Below, piece by piece: positions 47,875 through 59,336 of a DNA stretch of 64,000 nucleotides. The stretch is from assembly GCA_964019695.1 (NCBI GenBank), contig OZ026518.1:109328508-109392507 (forward strand). The letters are read 5' to 3'. The stretch's first letter is position 1. Every line of letters begins with the position of its first letter. The translations under genes and the position numbers were made by a program. The notes beneath the pieces were generated by a model. That model did not search any database and had not been told where the DNA came from. It was given only the letters and a program-made list of their open reading frames with translations. The DNA comes from Loripinus fragilis. Its lineage: Eukaryota; Mollusca; Bivalvia; Lucinida; Lucinidae.

Positions 47875-50366
47875 CTGAAAAACAAAAGTAAAAAGCCATT
47901 CATACTCAGTCAATGGTGTAGCCACTATGCTAAACTATTTACGCACATCAAAGTGAAACTGCTTTTCATCAATTTCTTTTGATTGGTTTATTAGTAGAAT
48001 AACTGAAGTGTAAAATTTCGACATTAATTTAAATTTTACCGTTGCTTTGGTAACAAAAATGGCTGACAAACTAGGCTTAAAGTAGAGAAATTGCCATTTT
48101 GGACCAAATTTAAGGCTTTTAGAGACCGGTTTTTAAAATTTAGATACCAGCACAGCTTAATACCAAAACATCCTTAAAAATGTTGTGTGCCATGATAATT
48201 ATGATAATCTGTTAAACTATCTTTTTGGTATTTGCTTGTGTTTTATGGTAAGTTCTCTTTGAAACGTCTCAGATTTTCTCCAAAATGGTCAATTTCCTAT
48301 TTTCAGCCTATTTTGGCGGTCATTTTTGTCACCATAGGAACGGTAAAAGTCGAATTAATTCGAGACTTTTACACTTTGGTTATTGTTCTAATAAGTAAGA
48401 ACAGTAAGAACAAACTGGTGAAAATCATTCTTTTATATTTTAGCCTCAGAGGGGGGTGGGGGGGCAAAAGCCCCTTGATGAATAGTTTATAACAGCAGTT
48501 CTTAAAAATACCTGGCCTAAAGTTTTTTCTGATTGGCAAATGAATTGTTTTCCGCTATCCTTTTTTATCATGGATAATATATACAATCTTTAGGGACAGA
48601 AGTAATAAATTTTAGACATTTTGACATGTGAGTCAAAAGTGCCATGGTTTGTAGGTACGGTTTCCTCACTAATCTAATTGTACGACATATGGGTTAACAT
48701 ATAAGTGTAGCTGGATGAGTCAAATGAGCCGTAACATGTGATTTCCAATAATGTGGCATTTTGACAAGTATAGACTCAGACGAACCTGTGCAGCCTCCTT
48801 TTAAGCATAGGAACTCCAAATGATGTTCAGTCAGTAGCTTAACACTCATAGAATATTCAGGCGACTAGCAAATGCTCTGGTCAGACTGGGCGTATGCCCA
48901 GGCTGATCTGAGGCTTTGCTGGTCGCGCATACCACATTGTTGGAAATCTCATGTCACAGCTCAAATGTTCCGATGAGACTATGCGGTTAACCAGGCTCAT
49001 CTGACTCTTCGCTGCTAAACCATGCATAAAACCTCTTCTAATGTGTTTTCTCATAAAAATGTACCTGAAAAAAAATGTCTTGCAATCGTCATTCTTGACA
49101 GTAAATTAGCCAGTACGTGAAAAATGACCTTGATTCCAGTGAAGACTCAAAACAACATGGTTAGTCCATACAGCCAGTTAAGCAAAAAATCTCAGCATAA
49201 AATTGCGTTGTTTTTTTCTCATCCATCAGTTTAAATATGTGTTTTGGGTGCTCAAAAGAACCGTTTCATCGGGACTGTTCTTTTGAGTACCCACAATATA
49301 TATTGGTTGAGAAATAAGAAAAGTAATTTTAGTTACATACTCTTATCTGGGAACCTGGATACCCGCCCAGTCGGATTACGAGTCCACACTAGCATGACAG
49401 AGAGAGAAGGCATATATCCTTAGATAGCTATATAGTGCAAAGCAAAGGCTCAATTATACTTACATTTAAGGGTAGGTAACATGTTGAGAAGACCACAGTT
49501 ATGGCACACAGAAACCACACCATCTGCGTTTCCTCTTCAAATTTGACCTTAGTCTTTGGTTTTACACCTTGTCTCTTTTCTATTGAAGGCGAATTGTTCA
49601 GATGTCTAGTTTTACGCATCTTAATCAATGTCAACATTACCACGGTGTTACATACAATGATTAGTAGGATAAACATGATATTCAGAAATGCGTATAAGTA
49701 CGCATATGCTATATCCGTTGTGCTCTCTCGGTGGAAGTTCAAGAAGCACCAGGATCCCGGAAACTGGTGCTCGTAGCTTCCGAATCCCATAAACGGGAGC
49801 GAACAGAAAAGCATTACAAATATCCAGCAAATCAAAACCACAATTTTAGCTTTCTTGCGTGTCACTGTTCTTGCATGGAAATATGCAAATCGCAAAGCAA
49901 ATAATCTTTCAAAAGACATAGCACAAACAAATAATGGTGTCATCATTCCGAAGAAAATCATACAGAAGGCGTGGTATTTACACAATGGTTCCCCACCCAC
50001 CCACTGCAAGTTGTTTGCATATACAATTATTGCGATGGGACCTGTCAGTAGCTGGCCAATGAGATCCGTCACTCCAAGCCCGAATAAGAAGAGGTAAAAT
50101 ACAGTAGATTTCATTTCCTTTCGCGCAGTAAATAACACAGCAAGAGCAATCATATTCCCGAGAACTCCGAATGACAACATCAATATGGGCGTGGACAAGC
50201 TGATTCCAAGTCCGCCCTTATTGCATATTGATGAGTTTGGCTTGACGCTGTCCACATCACAAAGCGTACTGTACTCCTTCTCATGCATTGTGTAGTTTGG
50301 TAGCGACCCGTTTATATCAGTTGTATAATTTGAAGGAAACGCCGTACTCCCCAGAATCACCGCCAT
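47227..50366 (-). CDS. Prostanoid GPCR, prostaglandin E2 receptor EP4-like
   Basis: Join of 50366-49464 and 47874-47227 (complement); 301 + 215 = 516 residues. The first ATG in frame is at 50366; a TTG six bases upstream is not used. Rhodopsin-class receptor: N-terminal sequons NYT, NGS, NYT, NSS; TM1 with GVLGNMIALAVL; TM3 preceded by the disulfide Cys in EPLCKYH and followed by ERLFALRFAYFH; second loop SYEHQFPGSWCFLN, the prostanoid-receptor signature; TM7 VRMASINQILDPWLYILLRK, with the Arg that binds the prostanoid carboxylate and DPW in place of NPxxY. The intron at the end of TM6 is where prostanoid receptor genes keep one. Long cytoplasmic tail with LRRTWSL, LRKAS and KRKQS kinase-type sites, fitting EP4 (Gs, cAMP). 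EP4 over EP2/DP/IP is inferred from loop 2 and tail length. No AATAAA within about 500 bp downstream. Confidence 0.85.
47986..48402. repeat. Snap-back element inside receptor intron
   Basis: Left arm 47986-48125 (TTATTAGTAGAATAACTGAA, AGTGTAAAATTTCG, GGTAACAAAAATGGC, GCCATTTTGGACC) pairs with right arm 48255-48402 in reverse complement, about 130-140 bp each at moderate identity. The loop is about 130 bp. No coding. Confidence 0.6.
48725..48962. mobile_element. 240-bp MITE (family D), copy 4, in receptor intron
   Basis: TGAGCCGTAACATGTGATTT left and AAATCTCATGTCACAGCTCA right; inverted relative to copy 1 (GACAAGTATAGACTCAGACG near the left end). Confidence 0.8.
49170..49360. repeat. Hairpin MITE (family J), copy 2, in receptor intron
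   Basis: GTGTTTTGGGTGCTCAAAAG..AACCGTTTCATC with GGACTGTTCTTTTGAGTACC; flanks as in copy 1. Confidence 0.6.
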
Positions 50367-50411
50367 TGTCAACGTTGGACTTTAAGACTTGCATAGACCT
50401 AGGTGAAGAAC
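49464..50411 (-). CDS. Prostanoid receptor exon: 5' UTR end, start codon and TM1-TM6
   Basis: Acceptor (minus) AATTTCTGTTTCAG at 50412, 45 nt of 5' UTR, ATG at 50366, and donor CCCTTAAAT/GTAAGT at 49464/49463. An acceptor before the start means at least one non-coding upstream exon, not located. ICL3 is KKMRKTRH-like basic followed by SPSIEKRQGVKPKTKVKFE. Confidence 0.85.
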
Positions 50412-50448
50412 CTGAAACAGAAATTAGAAGAAATGCATATTAAAATAA

Positions 50449-50676
50449 GATGTGATTTCCAACAATGTGGTATTTCGACAAGTGTAGACTCAGACGAGCA
50501 TGTACAGTCTTCTTTTAAGCTTAGAAACTCCAAATGATGTTCAGTCAGTAGCTTAACACTCATAAAATATTCAAGCGACTAGTCAAGGTTCTGATCAGAC
50601 TGCGCGTATGCGCAGGCTGATCTGAGGCTTTGCTTGTCGCACATACCACATTTTTAGAAATCTCAAGTCATGGCTC
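50449..50676. mobile_element. 240-bp MITE (family D), copy 5, upstream of receptor start exon
   Basis: AGATGTGATTTCCAACAATG left, AAATCTCAAGTCATGGCTCA right; same orientation as copy 4. Ends 38 bp from the acceptor of the start exon. Confidence 0.8.
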
Positions 50677-50742
50677 ATTAATGCAGTCTACGGAGATGTT
50701 CTGTTGCATCTAGTTGCTAACGCCACAGACTTGTTTCAGCAT

Positions 50743-50816
50743 ACAGGAAAACGGTGTTGATCCTGATCGGATTGCTCCTATAGGAGCAGTAAGACCTGAG
50801 TCCACACTGTTTACTA
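50743..50816. repeat. Eroded CCTATAGG-centred hairpin
   Basis: GATTGCTCCTATAGGAGCAG with outer GTGTTGATCCTGATC and GACCTGAGTCCACACTGTTT: the same design as 8287-8353, less perfect. Confidence 0.45.
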
Positions 50817-51084
50817 CAAAGACGTTTTAAAAGGACCAGCAGACACGACACGCCGCGATTATATGCCGAAGAGTTAATATCGACCTGTGGAAGGCATGTG
50901 GGTTTGGCTTTTTTTAAAGTCATCAACATGTCCAATAGGTTCTCGAGGGGATTCGTACGTCATGATCAGCATTGAATTTCCTAAATACATTATTTTTTTA
51001 TACCTATAGCCATTGTGATTATATATGGGACTCCAGTCCCCCGGCCTTTCCAACTATGTACTTGTAAAATCGTTTTTTTTTTGT

Positions 51085-51230
51085 TTGGTTTGTGGTTGCA
51101 CGTCCCAATCAACAGCTATGGTCATGTCGAGACGGTCAGTTAACCTAACCACACTTTTCCCAGGGCAAGCTTGACTAAGCGGTTAACCACTTCTTCGTGC
51201 ACACAATTTCCCTTGTATCTGACACCCTTC
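51085..51230 (-). repeat. SINE-like sequence with shared 3' tail
   Basis: Minus strand ends CTGTTGATTGGGACGTGCAA..CCAAACAAA, comparable to the TTGTTAATGGGACGTATAGA..CAAACAAA tail of the SINE at 35559. The body (GGTTAACCGCTTAGTCAAGC) differs, so it may be a second SINE family with the same tail. Confidence 0.4.
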
Positions 51231-51284
51231 TTGAATCAGTACTCCACATTGTACACTGTAAACATGACCTATAACTCAAACAAG

Positions 51285-51655
51285 AAATATCTTTAAGGAT
51301 ATTCGTATGGCCAATATGATGTGGTGACTAAAATCTGCGGGTGCTTTGAATTTTGAGCTGTAACAAGACTAGTGTGTTCTTTTGCTCCGAATTTCAGAAA
51401 TAATCATAAGAGTTGCATAATATAGTTTATATTTTTGTTACTGAATGAAATAAAAGCAAAAAATAAACAAGTCAAATATTACCTTGAAGTTAGCCGATTT
51501 TTGTCTATCCACTCTCCCATTTATTTTCATCATAAATTTAAGCTTTTTGCACGAATATGTAGTGTAATATGTGATCTAGCAAACACGGAATATAAAATTT
51601 CCAAAATTAATTTCACAATGTCACAATTCTTGCTGATTCAATAGCAGCTAATCCT
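51285..51655 (+). repeat. Left arm of a 3.8-kb inverted pair
   Basis: ATCTGCGGGTGCTTTGAATT, TTCAGAAATAATCATAAGAG, ATTACCTTGAAGTTAGCC, AAAATTAATTTCACAATGTC. Reverse complement of 54735-55108 over about 370 bp with high identity. Confidence 0.75.
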
Positions 51656-51989
51656 CGTACAATAGCTATTGGCAATAATATACATGTCAGTTATACATAC
51701 ACGTCTACTAATCTTTCTACTTCATAGGGAAATACAAAAATACAAAAAACGCGTGAGGGCTAAGCGGGTCTCGATTCGTGCATATATCATCGTATTCTAA
51801 TGTGTCACTATCTATATCAAAGCATTTTGTATTGGTAGAGATGCACAGGCTTGGCTGAGCTTTCGTTGCTCGATAATGCGTTAGGTTCCATAATCTAATG
51901 TGCTGGCTCATATATGGCTTGTGAGTTTTACAGTGTTATTATAGTGCTGGTTACAATCCAGTTTCGAGGCCCTGTCACATAACCAAACA

Positions 51990-52145
51990 TAGGTCCAGAT
52001 AGGCAATTTTTTCAGCGTAGAACTGTGAATATTTTCTTATCTATAAGTCCAAACATTTGTTTTGGTGCTCAAATGAATCGTCTTCTTGAGAGGGATCTTT
52101 TGGGAGGCCACAGCTAATGTTTCCTTTTGAAATAAGAAAATTAAG
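51990..52145. repeat. Hairpin MITE (family J), copy 3, eroded
   Basis: TTTTCAGCGTAGAACTGTGA, TTTTGGTGCTCAAATGAATC..GTCTTC, ATCTTTTGGGAGGCCACA. Confidence 0.45.
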
Positions 52146-52157
52146 TTGTGAAATCGC

Positions 52158-52330
52158 ATGTGCAGATCCAGAAGGGGGATAGGGGATCCGGACCCCCTGG
52201 AAAATCACAAGTTATATGGGTTTCTATAGAAAATTGCATTTGGAACCCCCACCCCAGGAAAAAGTTGCCCCCCCCTTGCAAAGTTGGACCCCATCTGAAA
52301 CCATCTGAAACCTTAGAAAATAGTAGTTTT
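52158..52330 (-). repeat. GGATCCGGACCCC-type dispersed repeat, copy 2
   Basis: See 5545. This copy is longer and includes GGAACCCCCACCCCAGG and a GTTGCCCCCCCCTTGC run. Confidence 0.5.
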
Positions 52331-52484
52331 CTTTGAAATAACCATTGGACAACCTCGGTAAAACTGTAAAATAAGTTGAGGACTAAAAAGAACAAAAACC
52401 CCAACGTGCCAGAGCTGTTTTCTGGCAAGTGGACCTGGACCCCATAACAATTATCCCTGTACATCCTCACAGTCTTATCAGAAT

Positions 52485-52625
52485 GCAAGTGAGGATGACC
52501 AGTAAATACCACAATCACAGACCACAGACCAATCCACCAGAGACACAAAACAATAGCTGCCATATGACAGCAATGGCACAGCTCTGATGATTGCAAAAGT
52601 GGATAGTGCATTACAGAACAAGGAC
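52485..52625 (-). repeat. Retroelement 3'-end repeat, subfamily A
   Basis: GTGAGGATGACCAGTAAATA, CACAATCACAGACCACAGAC, GATGATTGCAAAAGTGGATA. The 156-codon minus-strand ORF over it is incidental. Confidence 0.6.
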
Positions 52626-54734
52626 CTTATTTTGTGTCTTGGGTCTTATTTTACTTCAAATGTCGACAGAGATCAGGCTGGACACGTTGGGTCATTGTTG
52701 GTTGCATAATCGGCATTAAAAGTTCTGCTATAATTATAGCTCTTTTTTCATTTGTGTGAGCTGCTTGTAACCATGTTTCTGTATTATTATATTTCCACCA
52801 TACAACCACTGTCATGATGCGTTGTGTGCTTCTATTAATCTGCTTGTTCTTAGTCCAAAATCAGCCTGCGCACCAATCCAGTAAATGGGTAGTGTGAGCT
52901 GGCAAGGAAGTGCCTACGTGTACGCAAAAACGCATGTGCGTACCACTCGGCGCAACCAGTATAGTTACTTATAATAATCCACTAACTTTGATTTCTGAAG
53001 AATTTACTGGTGAAATAATATTAACTCTTTGCCCCCCTCCCTTGGCAATTCTATGATACTCTTTTGTCGTCTGCTGTTTTTGCTGTTGTTGTTGTTTTTT
53101 GTTGTTGTTTTCAAAATCAACTTTTTCAAAATAATACTTTTAGGACTACCATTTGATTGTCAAACAGATTGAATCCAGATTAGATCCAACATATTGTCGG
53201 ACCTGATCTGGGTCCAATCTGTTTGCAAAGGTTATCAGCAGATGACACTCAGAAGGCAATGAAATAATTGGGTGTCTTGGAAACTAGTTTAAGCCATGTG
53301 AATGCTCTAAACCAGGGCTTTGCCCCCCCGCCCCCCCCCCGCCCCCCCCCCCTGACCCCAATCCAGAGTGCATAATCTATAGAAAATGCATCAGGCTGGT
53401 ATCAAAAGAGATGACAGCTGATTACACTTTTTTTTTATTAAACATCACTTTCATTTTTTAAATACAAAACCAATTATCTTTTATGTTCTATTCATAGTAT
53501 AAATCAATACAATGGATTACTAGTATCAACTCAATTTTGACTCTAGTGTTTTCACTGTATGGCAGTATTAATTACTCATACATTTTTCAGTGTGTTGCAC
53601 TATGGGGATTGCTGTATGTTGGTTGTTTGCTCGTTATTGGCCTTGATTTTTGTTTTACTTCACTGTCACCCAGCAACTTAAAAGCTTTATCCCCCCTTAC
53701 CGTTAAATCGTGATATGTATAGTGTATATCACGTATTCATATTAAAAAGTTTATTTCGTGTCCTAAGCAGGCTTTCAACAAACTTATCTTGACCACGAAC
53801 GATCTAATAATATGAGAGAGAAACTAAGTGGCCCTCTGACTTTTGAAACATCTTATAAAATGAGAGTATAATAGGTAACAAAACTAACAACATGAAATAT
53901 CCTTTAAAAACATATACGACGAAGTGAAGAATGAGAAACGTGAGAATTTAAAAATATGGGGGAGGGGGTATGGGATTCATGGTTGCTGTAGATAGATGTA
54001 CGTTGCTATGTTTTTGGTCAGTTAAACTCAGTTAAGCGTTCGGTTTAAGGAATCTATTTGGGCAAGGAATGTTATCACAAATCTAGTACATGTACCTAAT
54101 TATCTGGTAGTGATGATTCTTGGGTACATGATTGCGGGAAGCCCGCGAAAACTCAAGTCAGACCGCAAAAAATCATGCCCCTGTGGCCAATCTTTGCATG
54201 TATGTTTTTGAAAATAGCAAAACGCATTTTCGCTGTTTGTCGCACCTCGTACGAACTTATTTGTTTAGTTGACTGTAACATATGACTATGGCATTCCATC
54301 GATGCAAATGATAAAAAAATAATAGTCACAATTCTACAAATAATAAAACATATACGACGAAAGCTATAAAAGTCGGGGGGGGGGGGACAGAGAGAAGGGC
54401 TATGCGTTAAATTACTTTGGTTCAAACTATCATTCTTTCAGTGACACCGAGATCGCACTATTTCATGACATGCATTTTCTTCCATGCATAGGTCATGCTA
54501 GCTTTTCGCGACCATGAAATTATAACGACTTCCTCCAATAAGACAGAACCCAATGTAACCTATACGAATCGGCTTCTGCTTGTTCATCATAGGAATTTCT
54601 GCTCAAAATTATCTCGAAGCAAATATTATTTGGAGCAAAAAGGTATTCTTTATATTTTCCTATGAAAGAATTGGATTGATAGCCCTGTTCACAGGTGTTG
54701 ATATACATGTTTATGATGCCGGCTGGCTATTTTA
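52626..54734. other. Interior of inverted pair, nothing coding recognised
   Basis: Contains an eroded hairpin at 53165-53234 (CAAACAGATTGAATCCAGAT with inverse), a poly-C tract with interspersed G at about 53324-53355, and a G-run at 54376-54387. No exon-like or transposase-like frame. Confidence 0.45.
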
Positions 54735-55108
54735 TGAGTGTTAGGTGCTATCGAAAAAGCAAGATTAGTGACCTTGTGAAATCAATTTTGGAAATTTTAT
54801 GAATTAGGTTTGCTGGATTACATATCACACTACATGTTCGTGTAAAAAACTTTTATTTATGATGGAGATAAATAGGTGAGTGGGTAGGCAAAAATTGGCT
54901 AACTTCAAGGTAATATTTGACTTATTTATTTTTTGTTTTTATTGCATTCAATAACAAAAATATAAACTATATTATAAAACTCTTATGATTATTTCTGATA
55001 TTCAAAGCAAAAGAGCACACTGGTCTTGTAACAGCTCAAAATTCAAAGCACCCGCAGATTTAAGTCACCACGCCATATTGGCCAAAAGATTATCCTTAAA
55101 AAAGATAT
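54735..55108 (-). repeat. Right arm of a 3.8-kb inverted pair
   Basis: Reverse complement of 51285-51655 (GCTAACTTCAAGGTAATATT, CTCTTATGATTATTTCTGAT, CAAAGCACCCGCAGATTTAA). Confidence 0.75.
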
Positions 55109-57413
55109 TCGGCGGCTCTCAAATACTTACAATTTTAACACAACTAAGTGACGAAATCCCCTTATACTCCCTGTCTTTGCATGCTGGTCTAAAACCAGCG
55201 AATTTGGAAGTTGTGCTATGTTTCTGGTCTCTCTTTTGCTTGGTGCTCTTTTCGCTAAGCGATATGCATCTGAATCGTTCCAAATTTTAGGCACTTCGCC
55301 AGCAAAGGCTAGGGAACAATGTTATTAGTCCTAATGTTTTTAAGAAAACGGGAGATTTTGACGATAAATGTATGTACTGAAACAAACTGAAAACCCGGAA
55401 AAAACATGCCATATTGTTGTTGTTGTTGTCACATAGGCTAGATTCTGCCCGTCTCAGATCTCAACTTGGAGTAGTTTTCAAGCCTTAATTGGTTTACACT
55501 TTCACCACTCTATTTACATATTATGAATGTCTCTATTTACAGAAAAATGCTGATATACCAAATCGCTTTTGTGTGGGACTAACTCCTATAACCTTTCTAT
55601 TTCCTGTTGCACCTCGCCATAGCCGGGGTCGGGGAATAAATACATGTAGACTCAAAAACTGATCGACTAGCTCCCAGTAAGCACGTAAAATCCGGCTACT
55701 CTCGGCCCGCAAGAAAAAACCACCCGAAAAGCGTTTTGCTGGCGGGCCCATAGTGGCCTGAGATTTGGTGCTGGCTGTTTGCAAGTTAGCACCGGGAAGT
55801 TAGCCTGATATGATACATGTTCGTCTGACATACATGTAGTTACTAGAGCTTGTGCTTGTCATCTTCCTAAAGGAAATAGCAAAATACGCTGATACATGTA
55901 CAGCTGCGGAGGTTGATCTGAGTCTAAGTGTAGGATTGTGGGTTGCGGGCACATTCAAATTGTAGGAAATTATGTGCCATTATTTACATTAAATATCCAT
56001 CCCCATTATAACCTCTTTTATTAAGATACATCTTTTTTCACAAAGATGTAGCTTGTTAAGCGCTATTAATAGACATTATAACGTGGGGTTTTTTGCTGTC
56101 TATTTATAACGCACCATGTTGTCTGATTAAAGAGAGACTCTGCCGATAGCTACACTGTCGTTGTAAGAACATGCATTTGCCGGTCAGAGCAAGTTTGCAT
56201 GTATTTACTTGCCTGAACCCCGAGGTTACTCTCTAATTCGCGATGAATTTTACGCCCTTGTATATAATGTAATGCATTAAATACACTGGTTATATTTGTT
56301 TTAGAAATAGACTAGACCTATCAGTGATTTTTTTTACAAATTTGTTTCTATGAGTCCCGGGACTCACTGGGCCAAAATTCTTTGCATCCCAAACTCGAAG
56401 TTCTGCATCCCATACGGGTCCACTTTAAATTATAAATTTTGTGTATCCATACGAATCCGGCCATTCATAGAAGCCAATTTGGGAAGCAAAACACTGGCAT
56501 ACTTATTTATACTATAATATAGATCACTTAAGTTACTTTGTCAAGTAAAATAATAAAGATATAAAAACCTACCTGACTTTCTTATTAATAAAAATTTCAG
56601 TTCCAGACAGTATTTTCCTTAATTTAATCATATTATCATCTTTTGTCATGAGTCAGACTTTTGTCTCGCAGTTTTCATATATCTTTTAGAGCCCAGGTCA
56701 TTAGCCCGTGTTCATCCAACTCTGCATGCCTACAAGTGTAGTGCTGGAAGTTACTGCATTTGAGCCTTTGGACATACCACATTAATTTTTCTTTTATCAT
56801 CTGTGCACAGTACAGTCTCCGTACTTCATGAGCCTGCAGTAATACTTTAACCATTCCATTGGTATTTGCTCGAAGCAGGGTGTTTAAACTTGCGGGTAAA
56901 ACGCATTATACAAATGTTTCATTTCGGGTTGGTAGTAATGGGTCAGTACTGGTTTATCGGCACTGGTTTTTACCAGTAGTCCGGTACTGGCTTTTACCGG
57001 TAAACTCCTCTACAGCGGGTCATATCTGAAAACACGTGTTTCCCAAGGGAAGTGATGATCGCTATACTGTTGGGGAGTTTTTTCAGTACCGGTTTTTACC
57101 AATATTATTCAAGACACGGTGCGCAAGTTAAAATAAAACACTCAAAACGAAAGTTGCAAATACTAAATGCAGACTTTTCGCCACAATTTTAATGCATCCT
57201 GCGGAACTTTCATGGTTTAAAATCATGCGTCCTTTGTGAGAAGCATGCGTCTGAGACCCAGGACGCGCAGGTAAAAAAAAATCACTGCATATTGTCGAAA
57301 TTTATGAAACAGACTATAATCGTGTAACGCATTTGATACGGTTGAATAAAAAATACAAATATTTGCTTTATATACTGCTGTTAAAGTCCTTTAGGATTTA
57401 GTGAGTTATCTTA
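55109..57413. other. Intergenic, no gene recognised
   Basis: Holds a small hairpin at 55690-55760 (GCCCGCAAGAAAAAACC..GCGTTTTGCTGGCGGGCC) and a run of TACTGGTTTTTACC / GGTACTGGCTTTTACCGG motifs at 56945-57100. Otherwise featureless. Confidence 0.45.
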
Positions 57414-57927
57414 TATTGCACTTATTTCAGGGTGGGTAGTCACGTGGTTTTTGCTTGGATACACTGTACGGATGTTCGAATACACTGTACGGACATTCTG
57501 ATCGAATGTAGGTAGATTTCTCTGTGTTTTCTCATCTTTACCCAGAAAGTTATACACCATTTTCCAGCCCACATTTTCCCCTATCAAACGCTGCCAGGAT
57601 AGCATCTTTAAGCTTCTTACTTTGAGTACTAACTCTGTCACAAATGTTGTCCGTACAGCTTATTTCCAAATTCAGGCCCGATCTTCGCCGCTAAAAATTT
57701 TGTGACAGAGTCTGTACTCAAAGTAAGAAGCTTTATGATGATATCCTGGCATCGTTAGATCGGGAAAATGGTGGCTGGAAAATGGTGTAAAGATGAAAAA
57801 AACACGCAGAAATATCTACTTACTTTTGCTTAAAACATCGGTGTGGAAAGAAGTCCACCATTTTTCCGTACAGTGTATCCTAACAGAAACCACTTGACTA
57901 CCCACCCTGTATTTACTATGTGCAATA
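57414..57927. mobile_element. 514-bp snap-back element
   Basis: Arms 57414-57645 and 57699-57927 are reverse complements over about 230 bp (CAGGGTGGGTAGTCACGTGG, GGATACACTGTACGG, CACCATTTTCCAGCC, CTTCTTACTTTGAGTAC and inverses), with a 53-bp loop. Outer ends are TATTGCACTTATTTCAGGG and its inverse. The 76-codon ORF inside is one arm read through. Confidence 0.75.
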
Positions 57928-59119
57928 AAGTAAGGCATGCAAAGAATGGTAGTAAAGCAAATTAGAAATGCTGTACAGCGGGAGTTGACCTATATTCAAG
58001 ATCAATGTTCATTGCTAGGACTAGTGCACAGACTGGTTCTCGGCCATTTACATGGAAATTTTCAAGTTAAATTGCATCTATAATAAGATCGCGTGGTCAG
58101 TCTGAGTATTAACCAATGAGGTCATTGTTTTCTAGCTGGTGTGATGAATATTACAATTTAAGAATACTTCTGATTGGCGAAAATTTACATAAAATTTAGG
58201 TTCAAAATGATAATAGAGCGTCGGCGAAGCCGCCGCAAAAATCAATAATCCTATAGGAGTCTGTATGTATCTGTATTCGTTTACGTCCAGGGCATGGAAG
58301 TTTATCTGCACATTGTGTAGTACTGCACGACGGAATCATTTCTTATCGCATCAGCGAGTAGCGAATGTTCTGGCGAGTTTGCGCATTTGCGCAGTCTCGA
58401 CAGAGCCTTTGCTGCTCGCATTCACAATTTATGAATGCAGATGTCGACTCAGACCAAAATTTAGACCTCAACCTTCGCTTAATACGTTAGGATGGGCGTC
58501 TAGTAAGGGCTTTTACGCAAAAGTGTCAGGTACCAAACTCTCGTGTGGCGGCCAATTAAATTTAACCCTTGGCATCATTTGTGTTCCTGTTGGTATGGTT
58601 TAGGTCTTTCAGTAAGTCGACCCATTTATTACAAAACAGCCGTCCATTAATCTTCTGATTGATGTTTTGTTTCCTTCAGTTTGATGTTTATCATTTGTAT
58701 TGAATTCTGGGAAATTGGTTCCGTCAATCATTTAATCGCTGATGTTCGCTCGAGGTTGTTCAGTGTATCCAAATAAACAGCAAATAGCGGGCCACTATTG
58801 GCCTGCCAGCGAAACGCCATTTAAATAGCGTCATGGAATTTCGCTGGCGGACCGATAGTTGCCCTAAACTGAATAATGAATCTCCCCTGATAGCGTCTAT
58901 TTCGTACCTAGGAATACATGTATGATAATCATCAATCGTTGTGAAATCGCATACTTACTAAAAACAGAAACTTATGCACAGGTTTCATCTTTTATAGTTT
59001 AAACGTATTTATTGCCAATACAAAGCAAGGGGTCGGGCCACAAGTTTTTCCAACATTAGTTACGGCCCTTCCCCTAAAGTATACATACAAAGCATTACAT
59101 AGACAATGGTGAACATATT
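57928..59119. other. Intergenic, small hairpins only
   Basis: Hairpin at 58793-58869 (GGGCCACTATTGGCCTGCCA..GCGAAACG with inverse), related to 55690-55760. A GTTTGCGCATTTGCGCAGTC block lies near 58377. No gene recognised. Confidence 0.45.
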
Positions 59120-59336
59120 TGAGCCAGGACATGAGATTTCAACAATGAGGTATGTGCGACCAGCGCATACGCACAGTCTGATCAGAGCCTTTGCTAGTCG
59201 CTTGATTGCTCCATGACTGCCGAGCCACCGACCGAATATCATTTGAAGTCTCTAAGCTCAACAGAAGGCCGCACAGGCTCGCCCGAGTCCACACTTCTCA
59301 AAATGCCACATTGTTGGAAATCACGTGTCGCGGCTC
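59120..59336. mobile_element. 240-bp MITE (family D), copy 6
   Basis: TGAGCCAGGACATGAGATTT left, AAATCACGTGTCGCGGCTCA right. It is GC-richer at several CpG positions than the other copies, which suggests a younger copy. Confidence 0.8.

Noticed and set aside
47875..47925. Upstream ATG extending the receptor tail frame (MATPLTEYEW...)
   Set aside because: It lies 5' of a strong acceptor (TTTTTCAG at 47875) and the protein aligns as a receptor only from INILINQ onward, so this is intron read-through.
50367..50372. Receptor start at TTG six bases upstream of the ATG
   Set aside because: An animal nuclear gene should start at ATG; the ATG at 50366 is in frame.
52141..52611. 156-codon minus-strand ORF
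   Set aside because: It crosses subfamily A repeat and the GGATCC repeat; the Trp/Ile/Val-rich start is the usual translation of the A repeat.
53324..53355. Poly-C tract as a G-quadruplex regulatory site
   Set aside because: A plausible quadruplex on the minus strand, but there is no nearby gene or conserved context; long homopolymers are also prone to sequencing error.
55533..55784. 83-codon minus-strand ORF
   Set aside because: No family resemblance, and it covers a small hairpin repeat; composition does not look like a conserved exon.
58265..58603. 112-codon plus-strand ORF
   Set aside because: It includes a TGCGCA/GAGCCTTTGCTGCTCGC repeat block and has no conserved motif or splice context.
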